The notes under the pieces are model-generated. The model was not told where the DNA came from. It did not search any database and saw nothing but the letters and a program-made list of their open reading frames with translations. This document shows, in pieces, positions 10,879-19,167 of a stretch of DNA of 64,000 bases; the first letter of the stretch is position 1, and every line of letters begins with the position of its first letter. The position numbers and the translations under genes are program-made. Source of the DNA: Leptospira andrefontaineae (GTDB lineage: Bacteria; Spirochaetota; Leptospiria; Leptospirales; Leptospiraceae); the NCBI RefSeq assembly GCF_004770105.1, contig NZ_RQEY01000018.1:62001-126000 (forward strand), in the 5' to 3' direction.

Positions 10879-11033
10879 TACTCAAGAGACTCATGGTATC
10901 AGGTCGGTCACTCAACACTTATCTTAATTTTTTTTGCGAATTTTTTTGAAATCGTAAGACATAGTGTAGGGATTTTTTATAAGATCCGTCTATTTTCATA
11001 ATCACTTGTATCTAGTTTCATTAGGGAGGAATA

Positions 11034-11279
11034 ATGAAAGGAAGGATTGCCGGCATCAATGAGAAGTCGAATAAAATGATCATACTTACCGAGCACGGAT
11101 ATACATTCGGAATTGGTAATGTAGAATACATGCAATTGGATCATGTAATCACCGGTGAATTAAGAAGTAGTGGGACTGAGATCTTAACTAATATGACTTC
11201 TGGAGACGACTTCGTGTTGGATATAGAAGCATATGATTGTTCTAAAGAGATCGCACTTACTCTATTGAACGCGGAATAA
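11034..11279 (+). CDS. Small hypothetical protein (81 aa)
   Basis: I do not recognise this protein. It has 81 residues, no signal peptide or membrane segment, and alternates short hydrophobic and charged stretches like a small beta-barrel fold (MKGRIAGINEKSNKMIILTE). The start has a strong GGGAGGAA site about 4 bases upstream, so translation is likely. It stands alone, upstream of a hairpin and convergent with the PEBP gene. Confidence 0.7.
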   Translation: MKGRIAGINEKSNKMIILTEHGYTFGIGNVEYMQLDHVITGELRSSGTEILTNMTSGDDFVLDIEAYDCSKEIALTLLNAE

Positions 11280-11290
11280 TATTATAAGAT

Positions 11291-11315
11291 CCGAAGCCGG
11301 GAGACCCGACTTCGG
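11291..11315. terminator. Hairpin between convergent genes
   Basis: CCGAAG-c-CGGG, loop AGA, then CCCG-a-CTTCGG forms a strong stem with one mismatch. It lies between the small protein and the PEBP gene. No perfect T run follows on either strand; the minus side is AT-rich. It probably ends both transcripts. Confidence 0.65.
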
Positions 11316-11324
11316 AGAAAAGAA

Positions 11325-11882
11325 TTATCTTCCGTATTTAGCTGTTAATTTTCCTTCCGCAAGTTTTAGGGAATTGATATAAAACCCAACTAACGCTCCA
11401 GAAGCTTCTCCATCTAAGTCTATCTTATCCTTCAATGCAAATACCTTGAATATATAACGGTGAGGTTTGTCTCCTTTTGGAGGACAAGGACCACCGTATC
11501 CAGGTTTACCAAAATCAGTTCTACCTTGGACAGCACCTGCTGGAAGAGGTCCTTTATCATTTCCTGCTTTTGCGGGAAGGCTTGTGACAGTAGCGGGAAT
11601 ATTGATCACAGTCCAATGCCACCATCCGCTTCCAGTGGGAGCATCTGGATCGTATGCAGTCACCGCAAAAAACTTAGTTTCTTTAGGTGCACCTGACCAC
11701 TGTAAGTCGGGAGAGTTATTTTCTCCGGAACATCCGAATCCTGAAAACACATGAGCGTTGGTAATTGTTCCACCTTCTTTGAGGGCGGAGCTAGTGACTT
11801 TTAGGTCGCCGGCAAACGCGGATCCAGCAAAGAATAAAACACAAAGTAATATACCGCTTTGAAACGATATTGATCTCTTCAT
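11325..11882 (-). CDS. YbhB/YbcL family Raf-kinase-inhibitor-like (PEBP) exported protein
   Basis: The protein has 185 residues from the ATG at 11882, chosen because GGAGG lies 5 bases upstream and because it gives a clean signal peptide ending SAFAG. The PEBP fold is shown by DPDAPTGSGWWHWTVINIP and by GYGGPCPPKGDKPHRY. Members bind phospholipid head groups or other small anions; bacterial function is mostly unknown. An AraC-type regulator lies just upstream on the same strand. Confidence 0.92.
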   Translation of the reverse strand: MKRSISFQSGILLCVLFFAGSAFAGDLKVTSSALKEGGTITNAHVFSGFGCSGENNSPDLQWSGAPKETKFFAVTAYDPDAPTGSGWWHWTVINIPATVTSLPAKAGNDKGPLPAGAVQGRTDFGKPGYGGPCPPKGDKPHRYIFKVFALKDKIDLDGEASGALVGFYINSLKLAEGKLTAKYGR

Positions 11883-11959
11883 AAAACCTCCGGGTTCTTG
11901 CGATGCAGAATAACATCGGAAATCCAACTATGCATTCCAAATTTATGAAAAATTAGGTC

Positions 11960-12799
11960 TTATGTCCGGACCCGATCAAGGATTGTGCCGTTTCGATCAC
12001 GACTTGCTTCTCTTCTTAGCATTGTGGGGGAATATCCGAATCTGTCTCTGAATCGGACCGCAAATCTTGAAGCTGAGTCGTATCCAACCTCTCTTGCGAT
12101 CTCTCCTATACTTCTGTCCGTCGCTTGTAATAAAGAAAGAGCGAATGACATTCTGACATCGATCAATATTTCTGAAAAAGAAGAATGTTCTGAAGAAAGC
12201 CTTCTTCTTAAGGTCGCTTCGCTCATTTCCAGACGATCTGCAATTTCTATAGCAGACCAATCCTTTGCAGGATCTGCACTTAGGAAAGATCGAACTTTTT
12301 GGGAGATATTCTCGGTGGAAGGTATCTTAAACTTTCTGCCGTATTCTCCGAGCCAGATTAATATCTCGGTTGCTCTATGGATCGCAACTTGATCAGAGAT
12401 CAATTTATCCGTGGTAATAGATTCTCTTGCGAGTCGAAATGCATCTGAAAATCCGGATATTATATTAGTAAAAATGAATGCTGTCTCTATATCATTCAAG
12501 CCAGGGATATTAGGCCTATAATTTCGGATCACGTTTGGATGGAACGCGATCCATTCCGCTTCGAATTCTCCATGATCCGGTCGATTGATCACATCGAAAG
12601 CTTGGGCCCCGGCAATTGCAACAGCCTCTCCAGATTTAATATCCAATTCCAGATCATTCTGTCTAAGACTTTTGATCCCTTTTTTGACGAACACAAGTGT
12701 GGGTAGGTCCGTGACTACTCTGGAGAGGTATAATTCTCTTCTTTGGATCACAGTGGCCGAGAGTCCGACCCCTTCCCTGGATATGATGGAACGTTTCAT
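11960..12799 (-). CDS. AraC family transcriptional regulator
   Basis: This 279-residue protein has an N-terminal cupin-like sensing region (about 1-100) and a C-terminal double helix-turn-helix of AraC type: IADRLEMSEATLRRRLSSE and IGEIAREVGYDSASRFAVRFRDRFGYSP. The second half resembles GadX-type members. It lies 77 bases upstream of the PEBP gene in the same direction and may control it, but nothing in the sequence proves this. A long AT-rich gap with no gene follows on its upstream side. Confidence 0.9.
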   Translation of the reverse strand: MKRSIISREGVGLSATVIQRRELYLSRVVTDLPTLVFVKKGIKSLRQNDLELDIKSGEAVAIAGAQAFDVINRPDHGEFEAEWIAFHPNVIRNYRPNIPGLNDIETAFIFTNIISGFSDAFRLARESITTDKLISDQVAIHRATEILIWLGEYGRKFKIPSTENISQKVRSFLSADPAKDWSAIEIADRLEMSEATLRRRLSSEHSSFSEILIDVRMSFALSLLQATDRSIGEIAREVGYDSASRFAVRFRDRFGYSPTMLRREASRDRNGTILDRVRT

Positions 12800-13123
12800 A
12801 TTTTGAGTTTCCAGTTTGAAGTTAGACTTGTCTTCTCCGAAATCGAAGGAACGGATTTTGTTTTATTCGCTATTTAGAGGTATAAACCGACATTTTGGGT
12901 CAATAAATCGTATATAATTTCTGCTTGGACGAACTGCTCTATCCTTCACGAATTTTGCTCTTCACTTTCTTGTACTTTAAGATGAGCTATAGAGAAGGAG
13001 TTTATGCTCTTCTAAAATTTCTTTCATCATTCCTAAAAAGAATAAAAAAGTATTTCCTAATTTTGTTACTTATCGAATACCAACAGGAACGAATGTTTTG
13101 ATCCATCTTGGTATATTTTATTT

Positions 13124-13160
13124 GTTTAATATACTTATAATCTATTAAAATATATTAAAC
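13124..13160 (+). promoter_or_regulatory. AT-rich inverted repeat upstream of the encapsulin operon
   Basis: The gene-free stretch 12800-13251 has no coding sequence I can support. It holds an inverted repeat with perfect 10-base arms, GTTTAATATA at 13124-13133 and TATATTAAAC at 13151-13160, separated by 17 bases. The right arm region contains AATATATTAAA (13149-13159), which is also found upstream of the facing serine acetyltransferase gene at almost the same distance from its start (about 90-100 bases). It is a candidate promoter or operator; in AT-rich DNA some of the similarity may be chance. Confidence 0.5.
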
Positions 13161-13251
13161 AGAGTTATTTCGATATCTGAATCCTTTTATTCGTTTATAG
13201 GCGAAAATTAAATAAAGGGATCGAAACGTTCAGCTAATCAGGAGTTTTAAT

Positions 13252-14193
13252 ATGGCTGAAAACAGCATTCCGCAACATTCTTTGGGAGATAACGCAGCTC
13301 GTAAGCTTGCAAATACGACAAAAACAAATGCACAGTATGATTTAATCACTCCCCGGTGGTTAGTTCGTTTATTGGATTGGAAACCTTTAGAGTCCGGGAC
13401 CTTAAGAGTGAATAGAGTTAAGGACAATACCTCTGTCGAAGTTCTTTGCGGACAAAAAGACGAACAACCTCTTCCTGAAACTTTTGTAGACTACGAAGAA
13501 AAACCTAGAGAATATACATTAAGTGCAATATCCACAGTATTGGATGTTCATACCAGAGTTTCCGACTTATTCAGTAACCCTCACGATCAGATCCAAGAAC
13601 AACTAAGACTTACAATCGAAAGTGTTAAAGAACGCCAAGAGAATGAACTCATCAATAACGAAGATTATGGTCTATTGAAGAATGTTCCTAAAAAACAAAG
13701 GATCCAAACTAGGAAAGGAGCTCCTACGCCGGACGATCTGGACGAACTGATCTCTAAAGTTTGGAAAGAACCTTCTTTCTTCTTAGCACACCCATTGGCA
13801 GTCGCCGCTTTCGGTAGAGAATGTACCCGCAGGGGAGTTCCACCGGCTACTGTATCTCTTTTTGGAGCTCAGTTCTTAACTTGGAGAGGACTTCCTATTA
13901 TTCCTACGGATAAACTGTTAGTGGGAGGAGAAACTTCTCCTAAGGCTCCTGGTGGAACAACCAACATTTTACTTTTGAGAGTAGGTGAAAAGAAACAAGG
14001 TGTGATCGGGCTATACCAACCTGGTTTACCTGGAGAACAAACTCCTGGTCTTTCCGTTCGATTTATGGGGATCAATCGTTCTGCAATCGGTTCTTATTTA
14101 ATCTCTCTCTATTGCTCCGCTGCTGTTCTGACCGACGATGCGATCGCCGTTTTAGAAAACGTGGATGTAGGCAATTATTATGAGTACAAGTGA
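13252..14193 (+). CDS. Family 2A encapsulin shell protein (SrpI-like)
   Basis: This 313-residue protein has an HK97-type encapsulin fold of family 2A. The N-terminus (NAARKLANTTKTNAQYDLIT, then PRWLVRLLDWKPLESGTLRV) matches the N-arm and early fold of SrpI-type shell proteins, and LAHPLAVAAFGRECTRRG with the following LTWRGLPIIPTDKL fits the P and A domains. There is no cyclic-nucleotide-binding domain, so it is 2A rather than 2B. Such proteins build icosahedral shells that package a cysteine desulfurase, and shells of this class have been shown to hold elemental sulfur. AGGAG lies 8-9 bases before the ATG. The last 14 bases overlap the next gene. Confidence 0.93.
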   Translation: MAENSIPQHSLGDNAARKLANTTKTNAQYDLITPRWLVRLLDWKPLESGTLRVNRVKDNTSVEVLCGQKDEQPLPETFVDYEEKPREYTLSAISTVLDVHTRVSDLFSNPHDQIQEQLRLTIESVKERQENELINNEDYGLLKNVPKKQRIQTRKGAPTPDDLDELISKVWKEPSFFLAHPLAVAAFGRECTRRGVPPATVSLFGAQFLTWRGLPIIPTDKLLVGGETSPKAPGGTTNILLLRVGEKKQGVIGLYQPGLPGEQTPGLSVRFMGINRSAIGSYLISLYCSAAVLTDDAIAVLENVDVGNYYEYK

Positions 14194-15892
14194 TTTTTCT
14201 CCGGAACTTCCCGGAGAATTTTCGAATTGGAAAGGTGTTTCACCTCCTATAGATCCCAACTTGATCGCAGAATGGTCTAAGAATTTTTTTGGACCTCTGC
14301 CAAGTGGATCTAACGTGGATGAATTGGTTCTTTCTTCTTCCAAAATCCCGAATGAGATCCCTGCGAATAGCCAGAACGTTATTTCTCAGGTAGAGTCTGT
14401 GTCTGGTGGAAATTCTTGGACTTCTAATTCTGGGACAGGATATACAAGAATACCTGATCTAGGATTGTCCGGTGTTGGAGTGCCTGCATTCCCGGGTGGT
14501 TTGAATGTTCCCGGCTCCGGGCAAGGATTGCCTGGACAGAATTCCCCATTTTCCTTTTTGGACGAATTTAGATCTTTCGATTCAAATGTGCAGAATATCC
14601 AAATTTCTGATCCATTCAGTTTTAGCCCAAGTCTTGTTCCTTCTGTAGATATATCTTCCGGGAATTTTGATCTGAGTTATGCCAGAAAAGATTTTCCTAT
14701 CTTAGAAGAAAAAGTAAACGGCCGGAATTTAGTTTGGTTAGATAATGCCGCTACCACTCATAAACCTCAGGCTGTGATCGATAGGCTTTCTTACTTTTAC
14801 AAACATGAGAATTCTAATATCCATAGGGGAGCTCATACTTTAGCTGCAAGAGCGACTGACGCATACGAGGCTGCAAGGGAGAAGGTAAAGGGTTTCCTAA
14901 ATTCTTCTTCTACCGAAGAGATTGTATTCGTTAGAGGTGCCACGGAAGCGATCAATTTAGTCGCTCAAACTTGGGGAAGACAGAATATCGGAAAAGATGA
15001 TGAGATTCTCATCTCCTGGCTGGAACATCATGCTAATATTGTTCCTTGGCAGATGTTATGCTCCGAGAAGGGTGCTAAATTAAAAGTAATTCCGGTAGAT
15101 GAAACAGGACAGATCATCCTGAGTGAATACCAAAGATTACTCACACCTAAGACTCGTATAGTTGCATTCACTCAAGTATCTAATGCATTGGGAACTGTTA
15201 CACCGGCTGGGACAATGATAGAATTGGCTCATAAACAGGGTGCCAAGGTATTATTGGATGGAGCCCAAGCTGTATCCCATATGCCTGTGGATGTACAAGC
15301 ATTGGATTGTGATTTCTATGTGTTCTCCGGTCATAAGGTTTTTGCTCCAACTGGGATAGGAGTTTTATTCGGTAAGAAAGAAATTTTGGACCAGATGACT
15401 CCTTGGCAAGGTGGGGGAAATATGATCCAAGATGTTACCTTCGAAAGAACGGTTTATCAACCAGCTCCTTTTCGTTTCGAGGCGGGAACAGGTAATATCG
15501 CGGATGCAGTAGGTTTAGGCGCTGCAATAGATTATCTGAACAAATTCGGGATGATCCGTATTGCAGAATATGAACATTCCCTTTTGGAATATGGAACCAA
15601 GGAATTGAAAAAAATTCCCGGCCTGAAGATGATCGGAACCGCACCTGATAAGGCCGGAGTATTATCTTTCGTGTTAGAAGGTTTTAAAACGGAAGATGTA
15701 GGAAGATATTTAGCTCAGGAAGGAATTGCTGTTAGATCGGGACACCACTGCGCTCAGCCTATTTTGAGAAGATTCGGATTAGAAAGTACTGTCAGACCTT
15801 CTTTAGCATTTTATAATACTTGCGAAGATATAGATGCTCTGATCCGAGCTCTTTACGATTTGAAAGGTGGAAGGACTTCCGGCCCTCTATGA
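14180..15892 (+). CDS. Encapsulin cargo cysteine desulfurase with disordered N-terminal loading domain
   Basis: The 570-residue protein has two parts. Residues 1 to about 165 are low-complexity, rich in Pro, Gly, Ser and Asn, with a doubled PFSF motif (123-126 and 145-148), and look disordered. Residues about 166-570 are a SufS/CsdA-type PLP enzyme: LDNAATTHKP, the PLP lysine at K386 in FSGHK, and the active cysteine C524 in SGHHCAQP. It removes sulfur from cysteine, giving alanine and a persulfide. In family 2A systems such an extension directs the enzyme into the shell. The start overlaps the shell gene by 14 bases, so the two are coupled. Confidence 0.94.
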   Translation: MSTSDFSPELPGEFSNWKGVSPPIDPNLIAEWSKNFFGPLPSGSNVDELVLSSSKIPNEIPANSQNVISQVESVSGGNSWTSNSGTGYTRIPDLGLSGVGVPAFPGGLNVPGSGQGLPGQNSPFSFLDEFRSFDSNVQNIQISDPFSFSPSLVPSVDISSGNFDLSYARKDFPILEEKVNGRNLVWLDNAATTHKPQAVIDRLSYFYKHENSNIHRGAHTLAARATDAYEAAREKVKGFLNSSSTEEIVFVRGATEAINLVAQTWGRQNIGKDDEILISWLEHHANIVPWQMLCSEKGAKLKVIPVDETGQIILSEYQRLLTPKTRIVAFTQVSNALGTVTPAGTMIELAHKQGAKVLLDGAQAVSHMPVDVQALDCDFYVFSGHKVFAPTGIGVLFGKKEILDQMTPWQGGGNMIQDVTFERTVYQPAPFRFEAGTGNIADAVGLGAAIDYLNKFGMIRIAEYEHSLLEYGTKELKKIPGLKMIGTAPDKAGVLSFVLEGFKTEDVGRYLAQEGIAVRSGHHCAQPILRRFGLESTVRPSLAFYNTCEDIDALIRALYDLKGGRTSGPL

Positions 15893-15899
15893 GGGTCGG
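15879..15899 (+). terminator. Hairpin over the desulfurase stop codon
   Basis: CCGGCCCTC, loop TAT, GAGGGTCGG gives a 9-base stem with one G-U pair, and the stop codon lies at the loop and the start of the right arm. No T run follows directly. It probably ends the encapsulin operon or protects its 3' end, and separates it from the convergent acetyltransferase gene. Confidence 0.55.
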
Positions 15900-15928
15900 A
15901 TCCGAAAACAAGTTTTAGTTGATATTCT

Positions 15929-16825
15929 TCAGATAGAAAAATCGATCACATTGTCTAGTTCTTTTGAATTTCTGACCCGGATCTCATTTTTCTGATACAC
16001 TACGGAATAAGGAGGGACACTTTGTGTGACCCAAGTGTTTCCTCCTATGATACTATTTCTTCCGATCACAGTATCTCCACCCAGAATGGTTGCTCCCGCA
16101 TAGATGATCGTATTTTCTTCAATTGTAGGATGTCTTTTTACGCTGGCTAAATCCTTACTAACGGACAGTGCTCCTAAAGTAACTCCTTGGTAAATTTTAA
16201 CATTATCCGCTATTTCTGAAGTTCCTCCGATCACGATGCCGGTACCGTGATCCATGAAGAATGATTTCCCGATCTTAGCACCAGGATGAATATCAATCCC
16301 TGTTTTTTCGTGAGCATATTCGCTGAGCATTCTTGGAAAGATCGGGATCCTTAAACGATGTAATACATGAGCAACTCTATGTACTGCAATCGCGTAAAAA
16401 CCGGAGTAGGCGAGTATGACTTCTTTAACACTTTCTGCTGCAGGGTCTCCCTCATAGGCTGCGATTGCATCTCTCCAGATCAGATCATATAAAATAGGTA
16501 ATTCTTTTTTGAATTCCGCAAGTACCCAATTGATCTCCGGACCATTGGAACCTACTAAGTATGGTTGCAACTTCTTCTTTGCATCCAAAAGAAATCGGGA
16601 GATACTATCTTCTACCTGAGTTCTATCTCTAAAGTTTAGGTCTGAAAAGAAACCGGCAAAAAGAATATCGAATAATTCTTGGACGAATTGCCCTGCAACC
16701 TGCCTCCCCCCGTAACGATGGGGATCTTCATTCTGTTTTTTGAATATAGAATCTAGGAAATTACGATAGGTATCTTCCGAGGTTGGATCAACTTGAGATG
16801 TTCCGTTCGTTTCTTGGATTCCCAT
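15929..16825 (-). CDS. Serine O-acetyltransferase (CysE/EpsC type) of the encapsulin locus
   Basis: The protein has 298 residues from the ATG at 16825, chosen because AGGAG lies about 7 bases upstream; the frame can be read back to 16906. An N-terminal helical domain is followed by a left-handed hexapeptide repeat with the SAT motifs GIDIHPGAKIG, MDHGTGIVIGGT and YQGVTLGA, ending in GGNTWVTQSVP. It makes O-acetylserine from serine and acetyl-CoA, the precursor of cysteine, which is the substrate of the facing desulfurase. SAT genes commonly accompany family 2A encapsulins. It converges with the shell-cargo operon, with 36 bases between stop codons. Confidence 0.93.
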   Translation of the reverse strand: MGIQETNGTSQVDPTSEDTYRNFLDSIFKKQNEDPHRYGGRQVAGQFVQELFDILFAGFFSDLNFRDRTQVEDSISRFLLDAKKKLQPYLVGSNGPEINWVLAEFKKELPILYDLIWRDAIAAYEGDPAAESVKEVILAYSGFYAIAVHRVAHVLHRLRIPIFPRMLSEYAHEKTGIDIHPGAKIGKSFFMDHGTGIVIGGTSEIADNVKIYQGVTLGALSVSKDLASVKRHPTIEENTIIYAGATILGGDTVIGRNSIIGGNTWVTQSVPPYSVVYQKNEIRVRNSKELDNVIDFSI

Positions 16826-16912
16826 AATATTCTCCTGATCTATTCTTTTTGCGGAATAAAATCTGTTATAATAGATATACTTAGAGCCTATTTCTATAAA
16901 ATCCATAATAAT

Positions 16913-16926
16913 TTTAATATATTAAA
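16913..16926 (-). promoter_or_regulatory. AT-rich 14-base palindrome upstream of the serine acetyltransferase
   Basis: TTTAATATATTAAA is a perfect palindrome about 88 bases upstream of the acetyltransferase ATG. Its right eleven bases, AATATATTAAA, recur 93-103 bases upstream of the encapsulin ATG. It may bind a regulator common to the two units, or be an AT-rich promoter element. Confidence 0.5.
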
Positions 16927-17099
16927 TATATTTCTGTTTTAATTGTATAATTTGCTCAATCTAGTTTAACCGGATGAGATTCATGAATAATATATTCATC
17001 TATTTTGAAGACTTGTATTCGCTTTGTTGGATTTTTAGAGTGCTATGACGGAAATTTTAAGGAAACTTATAGTATTCAGGGTTCTGGGGAGGAACAGAA

Positions 17100-18512
17100 A
17101 TGCAGAGAGGTTTGGTCCGAAATAAGTATTCGGTTTTTATAATATTATTATTCGTTTTTGGGAGTGGAGAAGTTTTAGCGGTCGATGGATTATACTTCAA
17201 CGCGATCAATTCTAGATATTTAGGTCTTGCAGGAGCGGGTTATGCACTTGGCGGCTCTCCGGTGGATGTGGCTTTGAATCCTGCGAATTTATCCTTGGTC
17301 AAAGGTAAAAAATTGGAATTTGGTTTGGGAGCTTCTCTCATTCAAAATAGATACAGAGACCGTTTCCAAGATCCGAATCCGGAACTTGTTTATGAGAATG
17401 ATAAAACGACTAACGTAGTTGGTCCTGGTCCTTATATTGCTTTTAAACTTCCTGTTACTGAAAATATAAATTACGGAGTCACATTCTATGTTCCGGGAGG
17501 AGCTTCCGGGGGAGTGGATAAGATCACAAGAAATACTCCTACTGGAGAATCTGTAAACCAATGGGCGGATGTTAATTTGCCAGGTCCTCTCGGGAATTCT
17601 AAACAGATAAAAGAATCCAATTCGAATACGTTTGCAGTTTTTAAATTGGTAAACGGACTCTCAGTTAAATTAGGAAATTTATCCTTGGGTGGAAGTGTGG
17701 AACTTGCTTATGGAACCCAGAAATTGAATCAGAAATATTACGATATCACTGGAAATATCGAGATTCCTGGACAAGGTTATTATTACGAAAGTTCCAAAAA
17801 TGCTTTTGCTTTGGGTGGAATTTTAGGAGCTAATTATTCTTTCTCTGATTCTTTCCGAATTGCATATGCTTACCAATCTCATGTAGGAATTCCTTTGAAT
17901 GGCGGATACAATATTGGAACAAATGATCCGAATTATTATCGTAAGACAGGTGTTTCTTATACTTTCGATCTTCCTGAAAAACATGTATTGGGCTTTGCGT
18001 TCGGACCTGAAAATCTGAAATTCGCATTGGATTTTGTATATACGAACTATGGTTCTTATTTAAGAAAGGCAAACCAAACTTTGGAAGATCCATGGCTTCC
18101 TACTCCTTTAGGAAAAACAGGTTCTGCTGATGCACATTTGAATTTCAGGGACCAATGGGCGGTCATTTTAGGAGTAGAGTATAAAGCTTCTACTTCTTGG
18201 ATACTGAGAGGAGGTTATTCTTATAATTCCCCATTGGTAAAAAGTAATGCTTTAGGGGGAACTACCGGGGGATTTTTCTCTCTTACGGATATTGTTTCCG
18301 CAGGTTTTAGTTATCTATTCGATAGCTGGAGTTTGGATTTAGCAGTAAGTTATAATATTCCTAGAAAAACGATAGAAGGAGGAAAGGGAACAGATTGGGA
18401 TCTTTCTCATGCAGTAGGAAATGTGGGTAACGCGAACTTAACCGGATATTCTTATAATGCAAGAGCGGGAATTCCATCCTTCAATATTGGTGCTGTAAAA
18501 TCTTTTGATTGA
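17100..18512 (+). CDS. OmpP1/FadL/TodX family outer-membrane transporter
   Basis: This 470-residue protein has a signal peptide ending near VLAVDG, followed by the family N-terminus with SRYLGLAGAGYALGG and ALNPANLSLVKG. The remainder is alternating beta strands of an outer-membrane barrel, ending in a short aromatic C-terminus. FadL-type proteins take up long-chain fatty acids or other hydrophobic molecules. GGGGAGGAA precedes the ATG by about 5 bases. A hairpin terminator follows, so it is likely a single-gene unit. Substrate unknown. Confidence 0.88.
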   Translation: MQRGLVRNKYSVFIILLFVFGSGEVLAVDGLYFNAINSRYLGLAGAGYALGGSPVDVALNPANLSLVKGKKLEFGLGASLIQNRYRDRFQDPNPELVYENDKTTNVVGPGPYIAFKLPVTENINYGVTFYVPGGASGGVDKITRNTPTGESVNQWADVNLPGPLGNSKQIKESNSNTFAVFKLVNGLSVKLGNLSLGGSVELAYGTQKLNQKYYDITGNIEIPGQGYYYESSKNAFALGGILGANYSFSDSFRIAYAYQSHVGIPLNGGYNIGTNDPNYYRKTGVSYTFDLPEKHVLGFAFGPENLKFALDFVYTNYGSYLRKANQTLEDPWLPTPLGKTGSADAHLNFRDQWAVILGVEYKASTSWILRGGYSYNSPLVKSNALGGTTGGFFSLTDIVSAGFSYLFDSWSLDLAVSYNIPRKTIEGGKGTDWDLSHAVGNVGNANLTGYSYNARAGIPSFNIGAVKSFD

Positions 18513-18529
18513 TATGATAAGTCAATAGG

Positions 18530-18550
18530 AGCCGGTTGCGCCGGCTTTTA
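18530..18550 (+). terminator. Rho-independent terminator after the FadL-like gene
   Basis: AGCCGG, loop TTGCG, CCGGCT, then TTT. It is a short GC-rich stem 18 bases after the stop codon, directly followed by T residues. Confidence 0.75.
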
Positions 18551-18624
18551 AAAGAAAGATAGAGTTGATCAGGACTTATTTATTCTTTCTAAAGAAGAAT
18601 TTAAGTCCTTGTTCGTTTTTCGGC

Positions 18625-18972
18625 TTAGTAAACGAAATTTCTAAGTTGTTGGAATACGGAACCGGAGTGTGCTCTTATATAAAGAGCATAGCTACTGGTT
18701 AATATACTCAGTACAAGCGGTAGAAATTTGAAAAACTTATTTTTCGAAAACGAGAACAGGATAAACGCAGGGAATACTCCTACGATCGGGATTAACGATC
18801 CTATAAATAGGAAAAGATAAAATACCCAAAAGGAGGCGATTTCTTCCTCTTCCGGTTTTCCTGTTCTATACTTGATTGGTTTCTGGGGCTGAGCTCTTGA
18901 ATGAATCACGACGCCGCCCGGTTGGGTTCTCATGCGGTACTTTTGGTCCGACTTCTGGCTTCTATTGTCCAT
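18625..18972 (-). CDS. Small hypothetical membrane protein (115 aa)
   Basis: I do not recognise this protein. Residues 1-45 are basic and Gln/Arg/Lys-rich, probably cytoplasmic. Two hydrophobic segments follow at about 46-72 and 80-97, so it should span the membrane twice. It stands alone between the FadL-like gene (convergent) and a PAS kinase. The frame is long for an accidental one here and the hydrophobic pattern is regular, but function is unknown. Confidence 0.65.
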   Translation of the reverse strand: MDNRSQKSDQKYRMRTQPGGVVIHSRAQPQKPIKYRTGKPEEEEIASFWVFYLFLFIGSLIPIVGVFPAFILFSFSKNKFFKFLPLVLSILTSSYALYIRAHSGSVFQQLRNFVY

Positions 18973-19167
18973 TCCTTAAGTGTAGATCTTTTTGAATAAA
19001 GGAGCAACCTGATTCGGTATATTCACAAAATAAATAAAATATTATAGAAATCGAAATTTGATCCAATTCAAAGAAATTCGATGAAAACGGATACTTAATT
19101 AATAAATAGAATTAAGAACCTTCTATAAGATCGGAATTCCTACAATAACGTAAGTTTTCGTAGGATA

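Noticed and set aside
10328..10927. A 199-residue plus-strand frame over thiM.
   Set aside because: It is antisense to a clear thiM gene, with low-complexity composition and no family signature.
10880..10930. Possible TPP riboswitch upstream of thiM (minus strand contains ACCTGAT after a TGAG-like element).
   Set aside because: The CTGG...CCAG pairing and the second conserved element were not found, and the arrangement does not fold as the TPP class. Only a short match remains.
18973..19167. Gap between the small membrane protein gene and the PAS kinase gene, searched for RNA genes.
   Set aside because: AT-rich, no tRNA-like or riboswitch-like structure was seen.
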